Below the pieces are notes generated by a model that was given only the letters and a program-made list of their open reading frames with translations, was not told where the DNA came from and did no database searches. The position numbers and the translations under genes are program-made. DNA of 64,000 nt from Ctenosaura bakeri (taxonomy: Eukaryota > Chordata > Lepidosauria > Squamata > Iguanidae): NCBI GenBank assembly GCA_948474755.1, contig CAOLHI010000396.1:124001-188000 (forward strand), given 5' to 3'. Shown piece by piece: positions 1-10,372 of the stretch (position 1 is the stretch's first letter; each line of letters opens with the position of its first letter).

Positions 1-309
1 TGCTTTATTGTTAGGGAGATTAGCTAAGTGGCACTTATTTTCAGAGATGACCATATGCAGCCTCTGCTGGAAGTGGGATTCCTTTTATGTCTCTTTCTCC
101 TGAGGAAGGTGCTTATTGAATCAATCAAATCAAGGGATTTTTGGTTTGGGTTGGGTGTTTTGTCTAGATATGTAATAAGATATGTGGTATGTGTATTATT
201 TGTATGTTTTGTTTTAAAATGTTTATTATGTTTATTTTGTTATGAATGTTGGGTTATGTATGTAATGTTATGTTTTCCTAGTTTTTTAAAATAAATTTAA
301 AAAAAAAGT
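1..309 (+). mobile_element. Probable L1 3' UTR fragment
   Basis: T/G-rich sequence ends in AAAATAAATTT plus an A run at 290-308, as L1 3' ends in squamates do. No coding part is visible because the window starts inside it. An 88-codon ORF here is T-rich UTR translation and is not a gene. Family call is weak. Confidence 0.35.
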
Positions 310-705
310 CTGCACCCAAATTGATTCCTAAAGAAGGCAGAGAGCTGGCTTTGCTCTCTGGAGGAAATCCTATGAATCCTCTTGTAGTCTGACAAGGAAC
401 AGCAATCTGTCAAAACACTAATACTGTGAACCTCCATCTTATGTTCAGCTGGTAGATACGATTAGATAAGCCTTATATCAAATGAACCCCATAAGTCTTC
501 TAAGGAGATGGGTCCCTAAGCAACTGTGGGAGCTTCTAAAGCATCTCACCATTGAAAAATGGGATGCACATGCCTAAAAATATCTTTAACTTTGAATAGA
601 TTGTTTCTATTAATGGTGCTGTTGTCATTGGTATTCAGTAAATATTCCTGAATGTGACATTGTATATAGCAGTAGTTAACCTTTTTTTATAGAGGGCATC
701 CTTAA

Positions 706-706
<1 letters not shown>
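310..706. other. NKAIN2: Intron, no recognisable element
   Basis: I see nothing assignable between the A-rich tail and the TATC microsatellite. Confidence 0.5.

Positions 707-764
<58 letters not shown>
707..764. repeat. (ATCT)n microsatellite
   Basis: About 14 uninterrupted copies of ATCT directly abut a 5'-truncated SINE to the right. Confidence 0.95.
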
Positions 765-768
765 GTAA

Positions 769-972
769 GAATTCTGGAAAGTAGGATTCAAATCCCCACT
801 CAGACACTGGGTGGCCTTGGGCAAGTCACATTCCCTTATCCTTAAAGAAAGGCAAAGGCAAACCTCCTCTAAACACATCTTGCCAAAAAAAAAAAAAAAA
901 AAACTGTGATAGGGTTTTTTTTTTACCTTAGGGTTGCCATATGTCATAAGTGACTTGAAGACATTCAGCAAC
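769..972 (+). mobile_element. Sauria-type (ACA-like) SINE, 5' truncated
   Basis: The tRNA-like B box (GGATTCAAATCCCC) is followed by the family body (TGGGTGGCCTTGGGCAAGTC) and the RTE-like 3' end (GTCATAAGTGACTTGAAG). An A run and a T run interrupt the middle. The tRNA A-box half is missing. Confidence 0.8.
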
Positions 973-1039
973 AAAGTGCCATTGACAAGAGGAGGTTCTT
1001 TCTAGCCATCATGTCTTTCCCTTTGAAAAGAGAACCTCA

Positions 1040-1183
1040 GGCAAAGCTATCATGAGGGTTTTCTTGACAAGATTTGTTGCCTTTGCCTTTCTCTGAGGCT
1101 GAGAGAATGTCACTTGCCTGAGGGCACCCAGTGGGTTTCCTTTGCAAAGTGAGGATTCAAACTCTGGTCTCCAGAGTTGTAAT
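1040..1183 (-). mobile_element. Sauria-type SINE, minus strand
   Basis: Read on the minus strand it carries the B box and the body (complement of GACAAGATTTGTTGCC and GGCACCCAGTGGGTTTCC). The tail near 1010-1040 is disrupted. It faces the SINE at 769-972, giving an inverted pair of SINEs in intron RNA. Confidence 0.75.
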
Positions 1184-1189
1184 TCGGGT

Positions 1190-1731
1190 GTGTGCATATA
1201 CCTGCTGCCATGCCCCTTTCATCAGGGACATGACAGCAGGGGTGTGTGTGTGGCTGCCCAAACTGCTCCTTTGTTTGCAAACATGGAAGTAGTTTGGACA
1301 TGCATGGACACTTGCTGCTGTGTTTCTTTCATCCCTTCGCAAATGAAGGACACCATTTGGCATGTGCACATACCTGCTGCTTTGTCCCTTTCATCAGAGA
1401 TGCAGCAGTGGGGGGGGCACCAAGGGACATGGCCGCAGGTGTATGCATGCACCCAAACTGCTCCTTGTTTGCAAGTGAGGAAGCAGTTTCGGCATACACA
1501 TGTCCCCGCACTGCCACATCCCTGTCGATGCCGCTACTGTTGGTGTCAAGCAGCAGGGCTTCATGAACCCTCTGTGAGGGCTCCACAGACTTCCAAAGCC
1601 TTCTATCTATTTTTGAGAACCCAAAGTGGACTTCCATTACTTAGGTTTGTTTATTTTTCAGTAGTCTATACAGTCCCATAGAGCTCCAATGCATAAAAGT
1701 GGCCCCCAGACTGGTCACAGTTGCCCAGCCC
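1190..1731. mobile_element. hAT-like non-autonomous element, partial
   Basis: The right end GTTGCCCAGCCCTG is a hAT-type terminal sequence (CAGGGCTGGGCAAC in complement). The interior (TGTTGGTGTCAAGCAGCAGG, CCCTCTGTGAGGGCTCC) resembles that of the element at 3994-4701. It contains internally repetitive GCATGTGCACATACCTGCTG-type blocks. The left terminus is not recognisable because of the SINE before it. Long ORFs on both strands here are repeat translation, not genes. Confidence 0.5.
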
Positions 1732-2486
1732 TGCTTAAAGGCTAGTTTTGTGCTATCTTCCATCCATAAACTTATGCTCTAAGTTTCCTGTAAATCTTAC
1801 TCTTATGATCCTTTTCTGTACTTATTTCAACACACTGTTCACCTTCCTCGTGGTCTCCAAGAAAACAGCAAATTATTTTTTCAAACTGTCTTTGTTTTGA
1901 TGAGTGCTATTACTGAGAAAGAAACATTTCCACTGACACTGAAAAGCACGATAAACAACATGCACAGTTGTGAAATGCAGCAATAAATGCAGGAAAAAAA
2001 ATCTTATTTCTCACCATTTCCATAGTTTATCTGTCAATTTACTATTTATTTGGACATTTGTTTTATGGCTTATTATCTATGCACAGGCCCAAATGATAAG
2101 GCTACAGGCATTCTTGTCAGATAAGCTCAAATGCAGATAACAAATAAATCTCCAACTTTAAAGTAATAAGGATCTCAGTGAAGCAGCATCTTATGTTCCG
2201 TAAATTCAGCAGGTATTGCATGTGTTATAAATGTCTGCCAGCAAGGCACTTTATACTCTTTGACATAGGAATAATTTTTTTCTCCTAAACATCTTTTCTA
2301 TAGCATGGTTTTTATCTTTACTGGTTCCATTTAACTATGGAACAGATAGAAGAGGGGATTGTTGCCAAGACTGGCTCTTTTCACTCCCCAGTTTAGAGAT
2401 TAGATACTGTGAAAAGTCAGTCAGTCAGTTTCAGAACTCAACAATTTGTATCCATTGCAATGCTTATTGTTTCCTTGATCTGAATA
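1732..2486. other. NKAIN2: Intron, no recognisable element
   Basis: AT-rich sequence without an ORF, repeat or RNA motif that I can name. Confidence 0.5.
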
Positions 2487-2509
2487 CATCATCATCATCA
2501 TCATCATCA

Positions 2510-2543
<34 letters not shown>

Positions 2544-2556
2544 TACTACTACTACT
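2487..2556. repeat. (CAT)n(TAT)n(TAC)n compound microsatellite
   Basis: Three adjacent trinucleotide tracts change from CAT to TAT/ATT and then to TAC/ACT. A minus-strand ORF through it is an artefact of the repeat. Confidence 0.95.
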
Positions 2557-2728
2557 GTTATCAACATCATCCCTGTACATAACAGTTCATGAAGTAAAGA
2601 ACAACAAAACAATTCCCTGACCTCTGGCTTACAATCTAATTAAGACATGACATGAAAGGAAAAGAAGTGGTAGTGTGAGAAGCGAAATCCACCAGATACT
2701 GCCTCTTCTTCTCTCCTTTTGATGCCAC

Positions 2729-2744
2729 AGCAATGGCAGTTGAG
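2729..2744. repeat. Target-site duplication, left copy, of the 7SK retrocopy
   Basis: AGCAATGGCAGTTGAG is repeated exactly at 2976-2991, on the other side of the 7SK sequence. Confidence 0.92.
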
Positions 2745-2975
2745 CTTGTTTGGAGGTTCTAGCAGGGAAGTGCAGCTATCGTATACCTTTGACTGAAGAA
2801 CGGTACACTCCTATCTGGGATGCTTGTCCTCTTCCACTGAGCACGCAGCTTCGAGCGGGATGCACATGGAGCGGTGAGGGAGGAAGGGGACACCCGCCTA
2901 GCTAGCCAGATCAGCTGAATCAACCCTGGCGATCAATGGGGTGACAGATGTCACAGCCAGATCATCCTCACATCC
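2745..2975 (-). pseudogene. RN7SK: 7SK small nuclear RNA retropseudogene, 3' truncated
   Basis: On the minus strand it starts with the exact 7SK 5' end GGATGTGAGG and continues through GACATCTGTCACCCCATTG, GATCGCCAGGGTTGATTC, GGCGGGTGTCCCCTTCCTCC, CTCACCGCTCCATGTGC, GTATACGATAGCTGC and GCTAGAACCTCCAAACAAG, then stops. About 231 of roughly 330 nt are present and the 3' third is lost. Most differences from the vertebrate 7SK sequence I know are CpG decay or small indels. 7SK RNA normally sequesters P-TEFb with HEXIM in the nucleus; this copy lacks the 3' hairpin and has no visible Pol III promoter, so I call it a pseudogene. Perfect 16-bp direct repeats flank it and there is no A tail. Confidence 0.92.
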
Positions 2976-2991
2976 AGCAATGGCAGTTGAG
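2976..2991. repeat. Target-site duplication, right copy, of the 7SK retrocopy
   Basis: Exact repeat of 2729-2744, abutting the 7SK 5' end. Confidence 0.92.
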
Positions 2992-3130
2992 ATGGGAGGT
3001 TTCATTTGCTTTTGGCCCTAGATATGATGGGCTGCCCTGCCTCTTCCTCTCTCACTCTGGGGCCAGGGCAGTGGCAATTGGGATGGAGGTAGGGCCTTTC
3101 CTCTGCATCTGGGCCTAAGTATGATAGAGC

Positions 3131-3985
3131 TATGCCTGCTAAAAACTAAAAAGTAAAGCATTTCAGTGATATTGTTTTAAAAATTGATGTCTACTGTGGA
3201 ACTAAATTAGATCTTTATTGTCCTTAGACTTGAATGCATAAGCCACAATGCATTAGCTAAAGGTATTAGTTAGACTCAGGTTTTAAGATGTGCCAGAAGG
3301 GATGTATTAGATTTGATCAATTCCTTTTGGTGGAGTTGATTTAGAGAAATAAAGTATTATTTATTGCATTGATTTTTGACAAGCATTTCTTTCTTGAAAA
3401 TGATACTTTAATTAGTACAAAAGTGTTAGTACAAAATTAATCAGTACAAAAAATGTTAGCTACATTATGGTTATATGTTAGAGTGTGACAAAACCGCCTC
3501 CTCCCCCACCCCAATAATTCTGGACAATTCCTCAGTGTATCTGGGCAAGTTTACAGAGGTATGATGGAGGAAACTGGGTCATTTGTTGCAGACATATGTC
3601 AAGCCTGTCCTAGATATCACCTATCAGCTCTGGTATATGTCATCTTTTAATGGAAAAAAAAAAGATAAAATTTGGTTATTAGCCAAAGGTACTTGCATGA
3701 TGCTGCTCTCTATGAGTAGTCAGAATTTAAAACCAGACACCTTATAAAATTCTAAGAATCACTAGTACTAAAATGTCAACATTTTTGCCATTTCTAATAA
3801 AATGCATGTTTATTGCATTCTTAGTTCTCTTTATGCATTTGGTGAATAACCTGTTGCTTACTAGGTTACACCCAGTAAACTGCTAGTCTCTGTCCTACTT
3901 CAGTTATTGTTGCATTGTTCTTCCACCATGTGGAGTAAAGATTGAGCGAAAGCCTTAGAATAGCATTGCTCAAGAGAAGCTATCA
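3131..3985. other. NKAIN2: Intron, no recognisable element
   Basis: AT-rich sequence without an assignable repeat or coding signal. Confidence 0.5.
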
Positions 3986-3993
3986 ATGTATGG

Positions 3994-4701
3994 CAGTGGT
4001 TCTTAACCTTTTCTTTACCAGGGACCCCCTGTAAATATAATTTGTTGCCAGGAACACCAAAACTTAACTCAAGATTCAAATTTTTAAATTTAGATTTAAA
4101 TATTCAAATATCTATTTAAATAAGTTGCTCATCTCATCAGGGGTCTTCAAGGGAGGGAGCAGCTTGGGCATGTGCAAATGCCTGCTGCCCACACTCCCTG
4201 CTGCTGCATAGAAGAGAGAATAAAACAAACCATTCCATGCAGTAGTAGCAGCAGCAGTGGCGACGGCAGTGGCACCCTTCAGAAATGAAAAAGAAAAAAA
4301 TAGCCTCAGATTGCACACTCACATCCGTTGGAAACCCAGAGAAGGGAGGGAAAGCAGGAAGCAGACAGAGAGAGAAAGCAGAGGCAGAAGGAAGGTGGAA
4401 AGCCAGGGCTCGCTGGGTTGTTCCCATCAGTAGGTGATGAATCCAAGCATCTGCCCCTGAACTCTTTCACCTGGCCTGATGCTCAGTGTGGAATTCTCTT
4501 TCCTCTTTTGGAAACCAAGTCCAAGCTAAACATGTGGGCACACTCTCTCCCCTCTTTCTCTCTCCTTTCTGAGAAGAGCCAACTATTGTCAGGGAGATGT
4601 TGCTGCTGCCACTGTTGGTATCCAGCAACAGGTCTTCCTGCCCCCCTGTGAGGACTCTGCATACCCCCAAGGTTCTGTGGACTCCAGGTTAAGAACCACT
4701 G
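3994..4701. mobile_element. Non-autonomous hAT transposon
   Basis: Termini are CAGTGGTTCTTAACC at the left and its complement GGTTAAGAACCACTG at the right, perfect over 15 bp and typical of hAT-Charlie elements. The flanks ATGTATGG (3986-3993) and GTGTATGG (4702-4709) form an 8-bp target-site duplication with one mismatch, the hAT length. The interior has no transposase. Several overlapping ORFs are incidental. Confidence 0.85.
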
Positions 4702-4709
4702 GTGTATGG

Positions 4710-5175
4710 GATGGTCTTTAAATCAGTACCAGCAATAGCTTTCTCTATGTGGATGTGAATGTCATGTGGCAAAACACTACAACCTGCTGAGTAACTGCGT
4801 ATGACTGAGTGAAACTGCTCAAAAATATGTGCATTAGGATAAAATCACATTTTACATTATTATATAGCAACCTTGGATCCTCAGTGCTCTGTACCAATTT
4901 GGCGAATGATAGCAAGAGATATGGAAAATGTGTAGACAACTACTGCCTTCTCTCAATTCCATAACTGCCCCAATTGAAAATCCATGGGACCAATCTAGGG
5001 GCTTTCTGGATGGAAGTCCCTCTCCCCTGTTCTTTTCCAAGTGAACAGACAGGGAAAAGAGGACAGATTGCTATTTCCCATCTAGGGTTTGATCATACAC
5101 TTCACCTCATGCAATCAGCTTTTGGCAGAGGAGTTGAACTAAATAATACTTGGGTGAGATAATCTTATAAAAGCT
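4710..5175. other. NKAIN2: Intron, no recognisable element
   Basis: No assignable repeat or coding signal. Confidence 0.5.
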
Positions 5176-5420
5176 TTATGAATTTTCACTGTCACAGTAA
5201 AAGAAGTAGGGTGAAGTCTCCTTTTTCCAGATGTTGACAAAAATGATCTGAACATCTATGGTAGCTACATTGCCACTCCAATGACCACCATGCCTCCTGA
5301 ACTCGACCATTTCGTAGCTGTCACTGGTAGTAATTGTTGGCTTCCGTGTTAGTGCAGTGGTGGATCCACTCAACTGAACTTTAAAGGAACTATCCAAAGT
5401 ACCAAACCCTATCCCCCAAA
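5176..5420 (-). other. Unassigned block with a 73-codon minus-strand frame
   Basis: The minus strand has an open frame containing SDSYEMVEFRRHGGHWSG. Its composition differs from the AT-rich surroundings, which suggests an old element or retrocopy. I recognise no family, and no splice sites or polyadenylation signal support a gene. Confidence 0.25.
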
Positions 5421-5534
5421 TAGATTCAGCACTTTTGCTAGCACTTTAAAATTCAGGTTAAACACTGGAGCAGATTAACCACTCTAGTGACATGGAAGTC
5501 ATCAGCCACCACTTGGAAAATGGGTCCTTTTTAC

Positions 5535-5720
5535 TACAGGTGGACTATCCCTTATCTGGAAATCTGAAATCCAAAACCATCCAAAACCCAAAACTTTTTG
5601 CTCCCAGCCACCTTCTTCTGCCTTCAAGGCGGTGGCTGTGGAGCCCCTGTTCATTCATCTCTCAGATCCTCAGTCTCTCTCCAGCCTTGCATCTCATACA
5701 TAACACAAGTAACAAATGAA
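5535..5720. mobile_element. Possible pogo/Tigger-like fragment
   Basis: TACAGGTGGACTATCCCTTA followed by TCTGGAAATCTGAAATCC resembles a pogo-type terminus (CAGT...CTATCCCTTATCCG...). No matching right end was found. Confidence 0.35.
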
Positions 5721-5764
5721 CAAGATGAACAAGGCTGACAACAGACATTGGTTCAGACAGCTTT

Positions 5765-5990
5765 CTTGGAATCGAATGGAAAGGAGAGGTAGATTTGGGT
5801 GTTAGCGTATTGGTAACACCAGACTCCAAAACTCTGGATGACCTGTCCCAGAGGTTTCATGTAGATATTAAACAGTGTTTAATTAATTTAAATAAGAATG
5901 GTAGAGGCTCTGTCCTATGGTTAGCTACTACTACCTCATCATTTCTGAGGTTGGACAAAAACCCCTTCAAAAATTCTGTGGGACTGAATT
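5765..5990 (-). mobile_element. L2 LINE fragment, reverse transcriptase, antisense
   Basis: The minus strand encodes a degenerate L2-type RT segment, LFNIYMKPLGQVIQSFG, leading into a YA(D)DTQ-like region. The complement reads GTTTCATGTAGATATTAAAC, a very common sauropsid L2 stretch. An insertion of roughly 100 bp seems to interrupt it near 5880-5980. Confidence 0.7.
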
Positions 5991-6899
5991 GCCAGAAACT
6001 TTTGGAAATCATATCTTTTCTGGTCCATTAGAGTTATGATTTATTGGCACAAATCTGTGCTAATGTGTACAGCTAGATTTCTGCACTTGAGCTTTTTCCT
6101 TGTTTTAATCTCTCATTTCTTCAGTTTTGAATTAATTGAACATTATCTGTATTTTAATTATGTACATGTGCCTGGAAGGCCTTTGGGTACTGGGCACACA
6201 TTTCATTACTGTTAATAATGCTATTTCTGCTGCTATTACTAATACTACTATCCTTATAATAATATATGAAATAACACAATGGAAATTAAATCTATCTAAA
6301 AAAGAGTGAGAGGGCCTGAATGAGTCTCATGAGGTTATGAACAGACGACAGACTCTCTACAAGTAAATTTTTGTTTCATCAATAGTTCAGTACCTGCGCT
6401 ATGTAATGGGAAAATGTATTTTGAGATTTGCTAGTTCTTGCTAGGGATTTTCTGTTTTATGGATCATATAATATCTTGGTCACATGAATAACGTTGTGTG
6501 TTCTTCAGTTTTAATTACTATTCAGCCCCCCTTTTTAATATACATGGAGAACCATATCAGGCCATTTTGCAGGCAGTAGGATGAGCCACTGTGAACTTTT
6601 CTCTTGTGACTACCATGTGAAGTGATGAAGCATCAGAATATTTGAAATGCAATAGGCAACATTGAATTCCAGCACTCCTCAATAAGCACCAGTTCTGTCA
6701 TCTCTCTCTCTTCAGGCTCTTCTTTCTTATTCCCTACTTTCTTCTGTTCACCCAGAAGATAATAATGAAAATAAATAATGTGTTTAGTTGAAGATATCTA
6801 TCATAGCACATGTTTGTCCTCACTCACATATTTTGGATTTAAAGTACTTTGTTTTATTATTGTTATTGGAAGGCAAGCATGACTTGTGCCACTTTTAAA
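5991..6899. other. NKAIN2: Intron, no recognisable element
   Basis: AT-rich, with short TAATAATACTACTA-type simple sequence near 6230 and nothing else assignable. Confidence 0.5.
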
Positions 6900-7092
6900 C
6901 AGCGTAGTGGTTTGAGTGTTGGACTATGACCTTGGAGGCCAAGGTTTGATTCCCCACTCGGCCATGGAAACTCACTAGGTGACCTGGAGTCTGTCACACA
7001 CTCTCAGGCCCAGAAAACCTTGTGATAGGTTTTTCCTTAGGGTTATCATAAGTTGGAAACAACTTCAAGGCACACAACAGCACCACAGCAAC
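6900..7092 (+). mobile_element. Sauria-type SINE
   Basis: The A box region (GTAGTGGTTTGAGTGTTGG), the B box (GGTTTGATTCCCC) and the RTE-like tail (AAGTTGGAAACAACTTCAAG) followed by CA-rich repeats are all present. An internal deletion removes the GGAAGGCAATGGCAAACC segment. Confidence 0.88.
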
Positions 7093-7522
7093 AAACTCAT
7101 GTTTGATTGCAAAATACTTATCTCTGAAAAAAAATCCTGCTGTGAGAAGGAATATGTATAAATCACATGGAAAAATATATTTCCTTTAAAGTCTACTTGG
7201 CCCTCTGTTTCTGTGGGGCAACAGCAGCAAGCAGCTAACCCTTGCCAACAAATTACCTGCATACACTCATTTGCAAATGTGTTGAATCCACACACACAGG
7301 GGGAGTGTGCTAACCCCACTTGCTACCATCTCCAGTTCTTTGGAGAGTAACAAGTGTAAACAGGAGAGCTTTGTCTACACAAGGGCACTCTTCTTGCACT
7401 CACAAACTCTAAAAAGCAGGGAATGTATCAACATGTCTGGAAATTTCTCCTCCTCAAACTCATCATTCTTTAGGAAAAAATGGAAAGTGGAGGAGGGCAG
7501 GGCTAGCATCCTCCCATCTTTG

Positions 7523-7557
7523 TGACTTAGAATCACAGAGTAGGAAGAATCATCCAG
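7523..7557 (-). mobile_element. CR1 3'-end scrap, minus strand
   Basis: TAGAATCACAGAGTAGGAAG and ATCCAG match the complement of the CR1 3' terminal region seen intact at 25800-25850. Only about 35 bp remain. Confidence 0.5.
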
Positions 7558-7836
7558 TTTTACTTGTGGCAAGTTTGAATATTATTTTATAGTGATCCAC
7601 AGCAAAACTTTCTCAGAAAACACAGCTCAAAATTTGCCTCTCCTGATTTCTCTGGAACTCCCTACCATGCTGAAATACACAGTCAAAGCACTCCCAGCAG
7701 ATGGTCTTTATTTAACACACTTTGTAGACAGTTGGAATCTAGAGAAATCAGGAGAGGCAAATTTTGAGCTGTGTTTTCTGAGAAAGTTTTGCTGTGGATG
7801 ACTATAAAATAATATTCAAACTTGCCACAAGTAAAA
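7558..7836. repeat. Near-perfect 96-bp inverted repeat with 87-nt loop
   Basis: Arms 7558-7653 and 7741-7836 are complementary over 96 bp with a single mismatch (GATCAC against GATGAC). The loop is 7654-7740. A transcript would form a long almost perfect hairpin. The arms match no transposon terminus I know. High arm identity next to strongly decayed repeats implies a recent inverted duplication or arm-to-arm gene conversion. Confidence 0.93.
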
Positions 7837-8044
7837 AAATAGGGACAAACAGGGTATTTGAGAATACTCGCAGAGAGACATTATAAAACTTTACATGCAA
7901 AGGAGTGCTACTCTGGCATGCCTGTATCCTAGTCTTATCTACTGTGTCATCTCTCACCTTGCTGTTTCAGACCACTTCTTAGTATGTATCCCTTTGCACT
8001 GTATCAACCAATCTTATATTTCCTGGGAGAATACTTTCTGCATA

Positions 8045-8200
8045 GGAGCAATACAGGAAACTGTTTTATACCAGGTCAGACTATTTGTCCCTATAGCCCA
8101 GCCAACTTCTAGTGATATTGGCTCTCCATAGTCTCAGGGCATAGTTCTTTGTATCACCAGCTGCCTGACGCCTTTAGCTGGAGATGCCAGGCACTGAGCA
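8045..8200. mobile_element. Degraded tRNA-derived SINE or similar repeat
   Basis: ACCAGGTCAGACTATTTGTC and later AGCTGGAGATGCCAGGCA resemble a widespread sauropsid repeat with a tRNA-like end (GGAGATGCCAGGGATTGAAC type). The remaining sequence is too decayed for a firm call. Confidence 0.4.
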
Positions 8201-9537
8201 AAACATACACTTTACTAGAGTTTCTGCAAGTGACTTATTTGGACTACCAAACTCTCTAGCCAAGGTAGCCAATGGCCACGCTGACTGGGGAAGTCTGGGA
8301 GTGGTAACTGAAAGAAGTAACTTCTCTTTGCTCTAAAAGTCTGCTGTGGAGATAAACTCTCTCCAGTTTTGCTATACTTGAAAAGTATTTCTGAATATTT
8401 GTCAAGCACAGGAGTGTTATATTTATACTTACATGTTAAAGGTGCACTTAACAAAATGATAATAATAAATAATAACAGTGCCATGTGTGAAGCAACACTT
8501 TTTATTAAGAACAGTGCTCCCTGTGTATCTGCAAAATGCTGGCCCTCAACTACAAAACAGGAGACTGGCGTGATAGTTCATCAGAATGTTGATCATATTT
8601 TAACTGTTAATGAGGTATCAGTGAAATATTCATATATACAGCAGAAATCTCTATTATTCTACCTGCCCAAAATAGCCTGTTACTGGCAGTTGTGTATATC
8701 ATGGGACTGTCAGTAAGAAATGTGAATGTCATTTCTATCTAGAAATGTTAACATTTGGAATTGGAATTCTGTTCTTTGTAACAGAAGAGAAGACACTATA
8801 ATTAATCCAATATATGTGCAAATAGAAGGTCAGCTTATGATCTGCTTAAAACCATTCACCAGATTTTAGGTTCACATTTTGTCAATTTATCTGATGCCCC
8901 AAATGTGCAAGTAACATGATAGTGCATTATCTGTAACACATCACTTTTTGAGATAACAAGGGCATAGCAATATTTTTTCTGTGAAATAGCATAATGATTG
9001 GCAGCCAGATTAATTTTTCACTGTACAAAGTAATAGTTAATAGTCACTAATCATAAACCCTTCTGTTTGGGAAAGTTATTTTGGTCATTTAGGACTGCTG
9101 TTTTGTATTTAAAGTGCATTTAAAAAAAAAAATAAACCCCCAAAATAAGTGCATCAATAACATTTTACTCTTAATTAGTCATGTTAATGTGTTACTTTTT
9201 GAAAAAAAATGATGACTGGGTAACAAATTATTTTTGAAAAATGATGTTCCAGGTTCTGCTAGCATCACACTCCTTTTGGAAATAATGGGTATGGGCAAAA
9301 AGTTTCACATGTCTTTGCCCCAAATTAGAAAAGACACTCATATGGTTATCAGTTCTGTTGTTGTTTTTGTTGCTTAATTACAAAAGATTATAGTCATCTG
9401 ACTCTGAATCAGGATTTGTAAATCTGTGAGTTTTGTCACGATCCTGCGGCAAATACAGAACTGTGAACAAAGAACCTCGATCGGCTGCCATGAGCACGAT
9501 TTGACTCTGCTTACAAAGTGCATTGTCCCTACAAAGA
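8201..9537. other. NKAIN2: Intron, mostly no recognisable element
   Basis: AT-rich. The stretch 9160-9245 has GTTACTTTTTGAAAAA-type sequence like that near 16560-16680 and may belong to an old hAT-type repeat; the rest is unassigned. Confidence 0.4.
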
Positions 9538-9761
9538 GAATGAGCGTGGTGTAACGGTTTTAGTGTTAGACTAGGGCACTGGGAAACAAAGGCTCAAATC
9601 CTTGCTCAGCAGTGAAAACTTACTAGGTGACTTTCAGCAAGTCACACTCTCTCAGCTTTAGAGAAAGGCAAGGGAAAACCCCCTCTGAACCAATTGTGCC
9701 AAGAAAATGCCCTTTACAGTTGCCATAAGTTAGAAATGACTTGAAGGGACATAACAACAAG
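9538..9761 (+). mobile_element. Sauria-type SINE, near full length
   Basis: It begins GAGCGTGGTGTAACGG (A box), has the B box GGCTCAAATCC, the body CTAGGTGACTTTCAGCAAGT and the tail AAGTTAGAAATGACTTGAAG plus an ACAACAA terminus. Confidence 0.88.
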
Positions 9762-10062
9762 CAATGTACCTGCAGCTTGCCTGAGGGAGGAGAGATCTAC
9801 TTTGGACAGGATCTGTGTATATATGGCCGGTATATGTAATTGTTATAATTCATCGTACGTGCTTCTACTGTTTGGTGGAAGAAACCTGGTCACCATGGAT
9901 TGAAATAATTCTAATTATTAATTAGGATTAATTAATTAATTAATTGGTGGCCATATGACCCTCTACTTATTCCTAAGTAACAAAATGAAAATTTACATTA
10001 CAAAGTTAAATTTCATATTGCTGCAAAGTTAGGTAGAAATAATTATTCCCCTCCACCTACAA

Positions 10063-10259
10063 CAGCATAGTGTAGTGGTTTGGACTACAATGTGGAGAGA
10101 AGGGTCCAATTCCCCACTTGGGCGTGAAAACCCCTGGATGACTTTAGCTGCGTCATATACTCTCAAGCCCCAGAAAAATTCATAATAGGTTTTCCTTACC
10201 ATCACTGTAAGTTGGAAACAACTTGAAGGCATGCAACAATAATAACAGCAACAGCAACA
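10063..10259 (+). mobile_element. Sauria-type SINE
   Basis: AGCATAGTGTAGTGGTTTGG head, TCCAATTCCCC B box, and AAGTTGGAAACAACTTGAAG tail followed by (AACAGC)n. The interior is deleted as in the 6900 copy. Confidence 0.87.
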
Positions 10260-10372
10260 ATCCTTCCATTTATGGAATGATATCTTCTTGTGTTTTTGTT
10301 GTTTTGTGTTTTCTATGGCTTAACTTCCTACACTGTCTTGTGAGCTACTTTTTGGGTCCAAATGAACACAGT

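Larger units (their letters stand above)
2698..3130. repeat. Two ~90-bp tandem units, the first split by a 7SK retrocopy
   Basis: Removing 2745-2991 leaves a unit starting CTGCCTCTTCTTCTCTCC, with CAATGGCAGTTGAGATGG and CCCTAGATATGATGG. A second unit from about 3035 has CTGCCTCTTCCTCTCTCAC, CAGTGGCAATTGGGATGG and GCCTAAGTATGAT. The second unit thus shows what the first looked like before the insertion. Confidence 0.7.

Noticed and set aside
702..770. CRISPR-like direct repeats
   Set aside because: The regularly spaced words are simple microsatellites (TATC, CAT/TAT, TC). No spacer structure exists and the genome is vertebrate.
1142..1681. 179-codon plus-strand ORF
   Set aside because: It runs through a SINE and a hAT-like repeat with internally repeated Cys/His-rich words. 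Overlapping long ORFs occur in several frames, so it is repeat translation.
2745..2975. Functional 7SK gene
   Set aside because: The 3' third including the terminal hairpin is missing, and perfect target duplications show retroposition without promoter.
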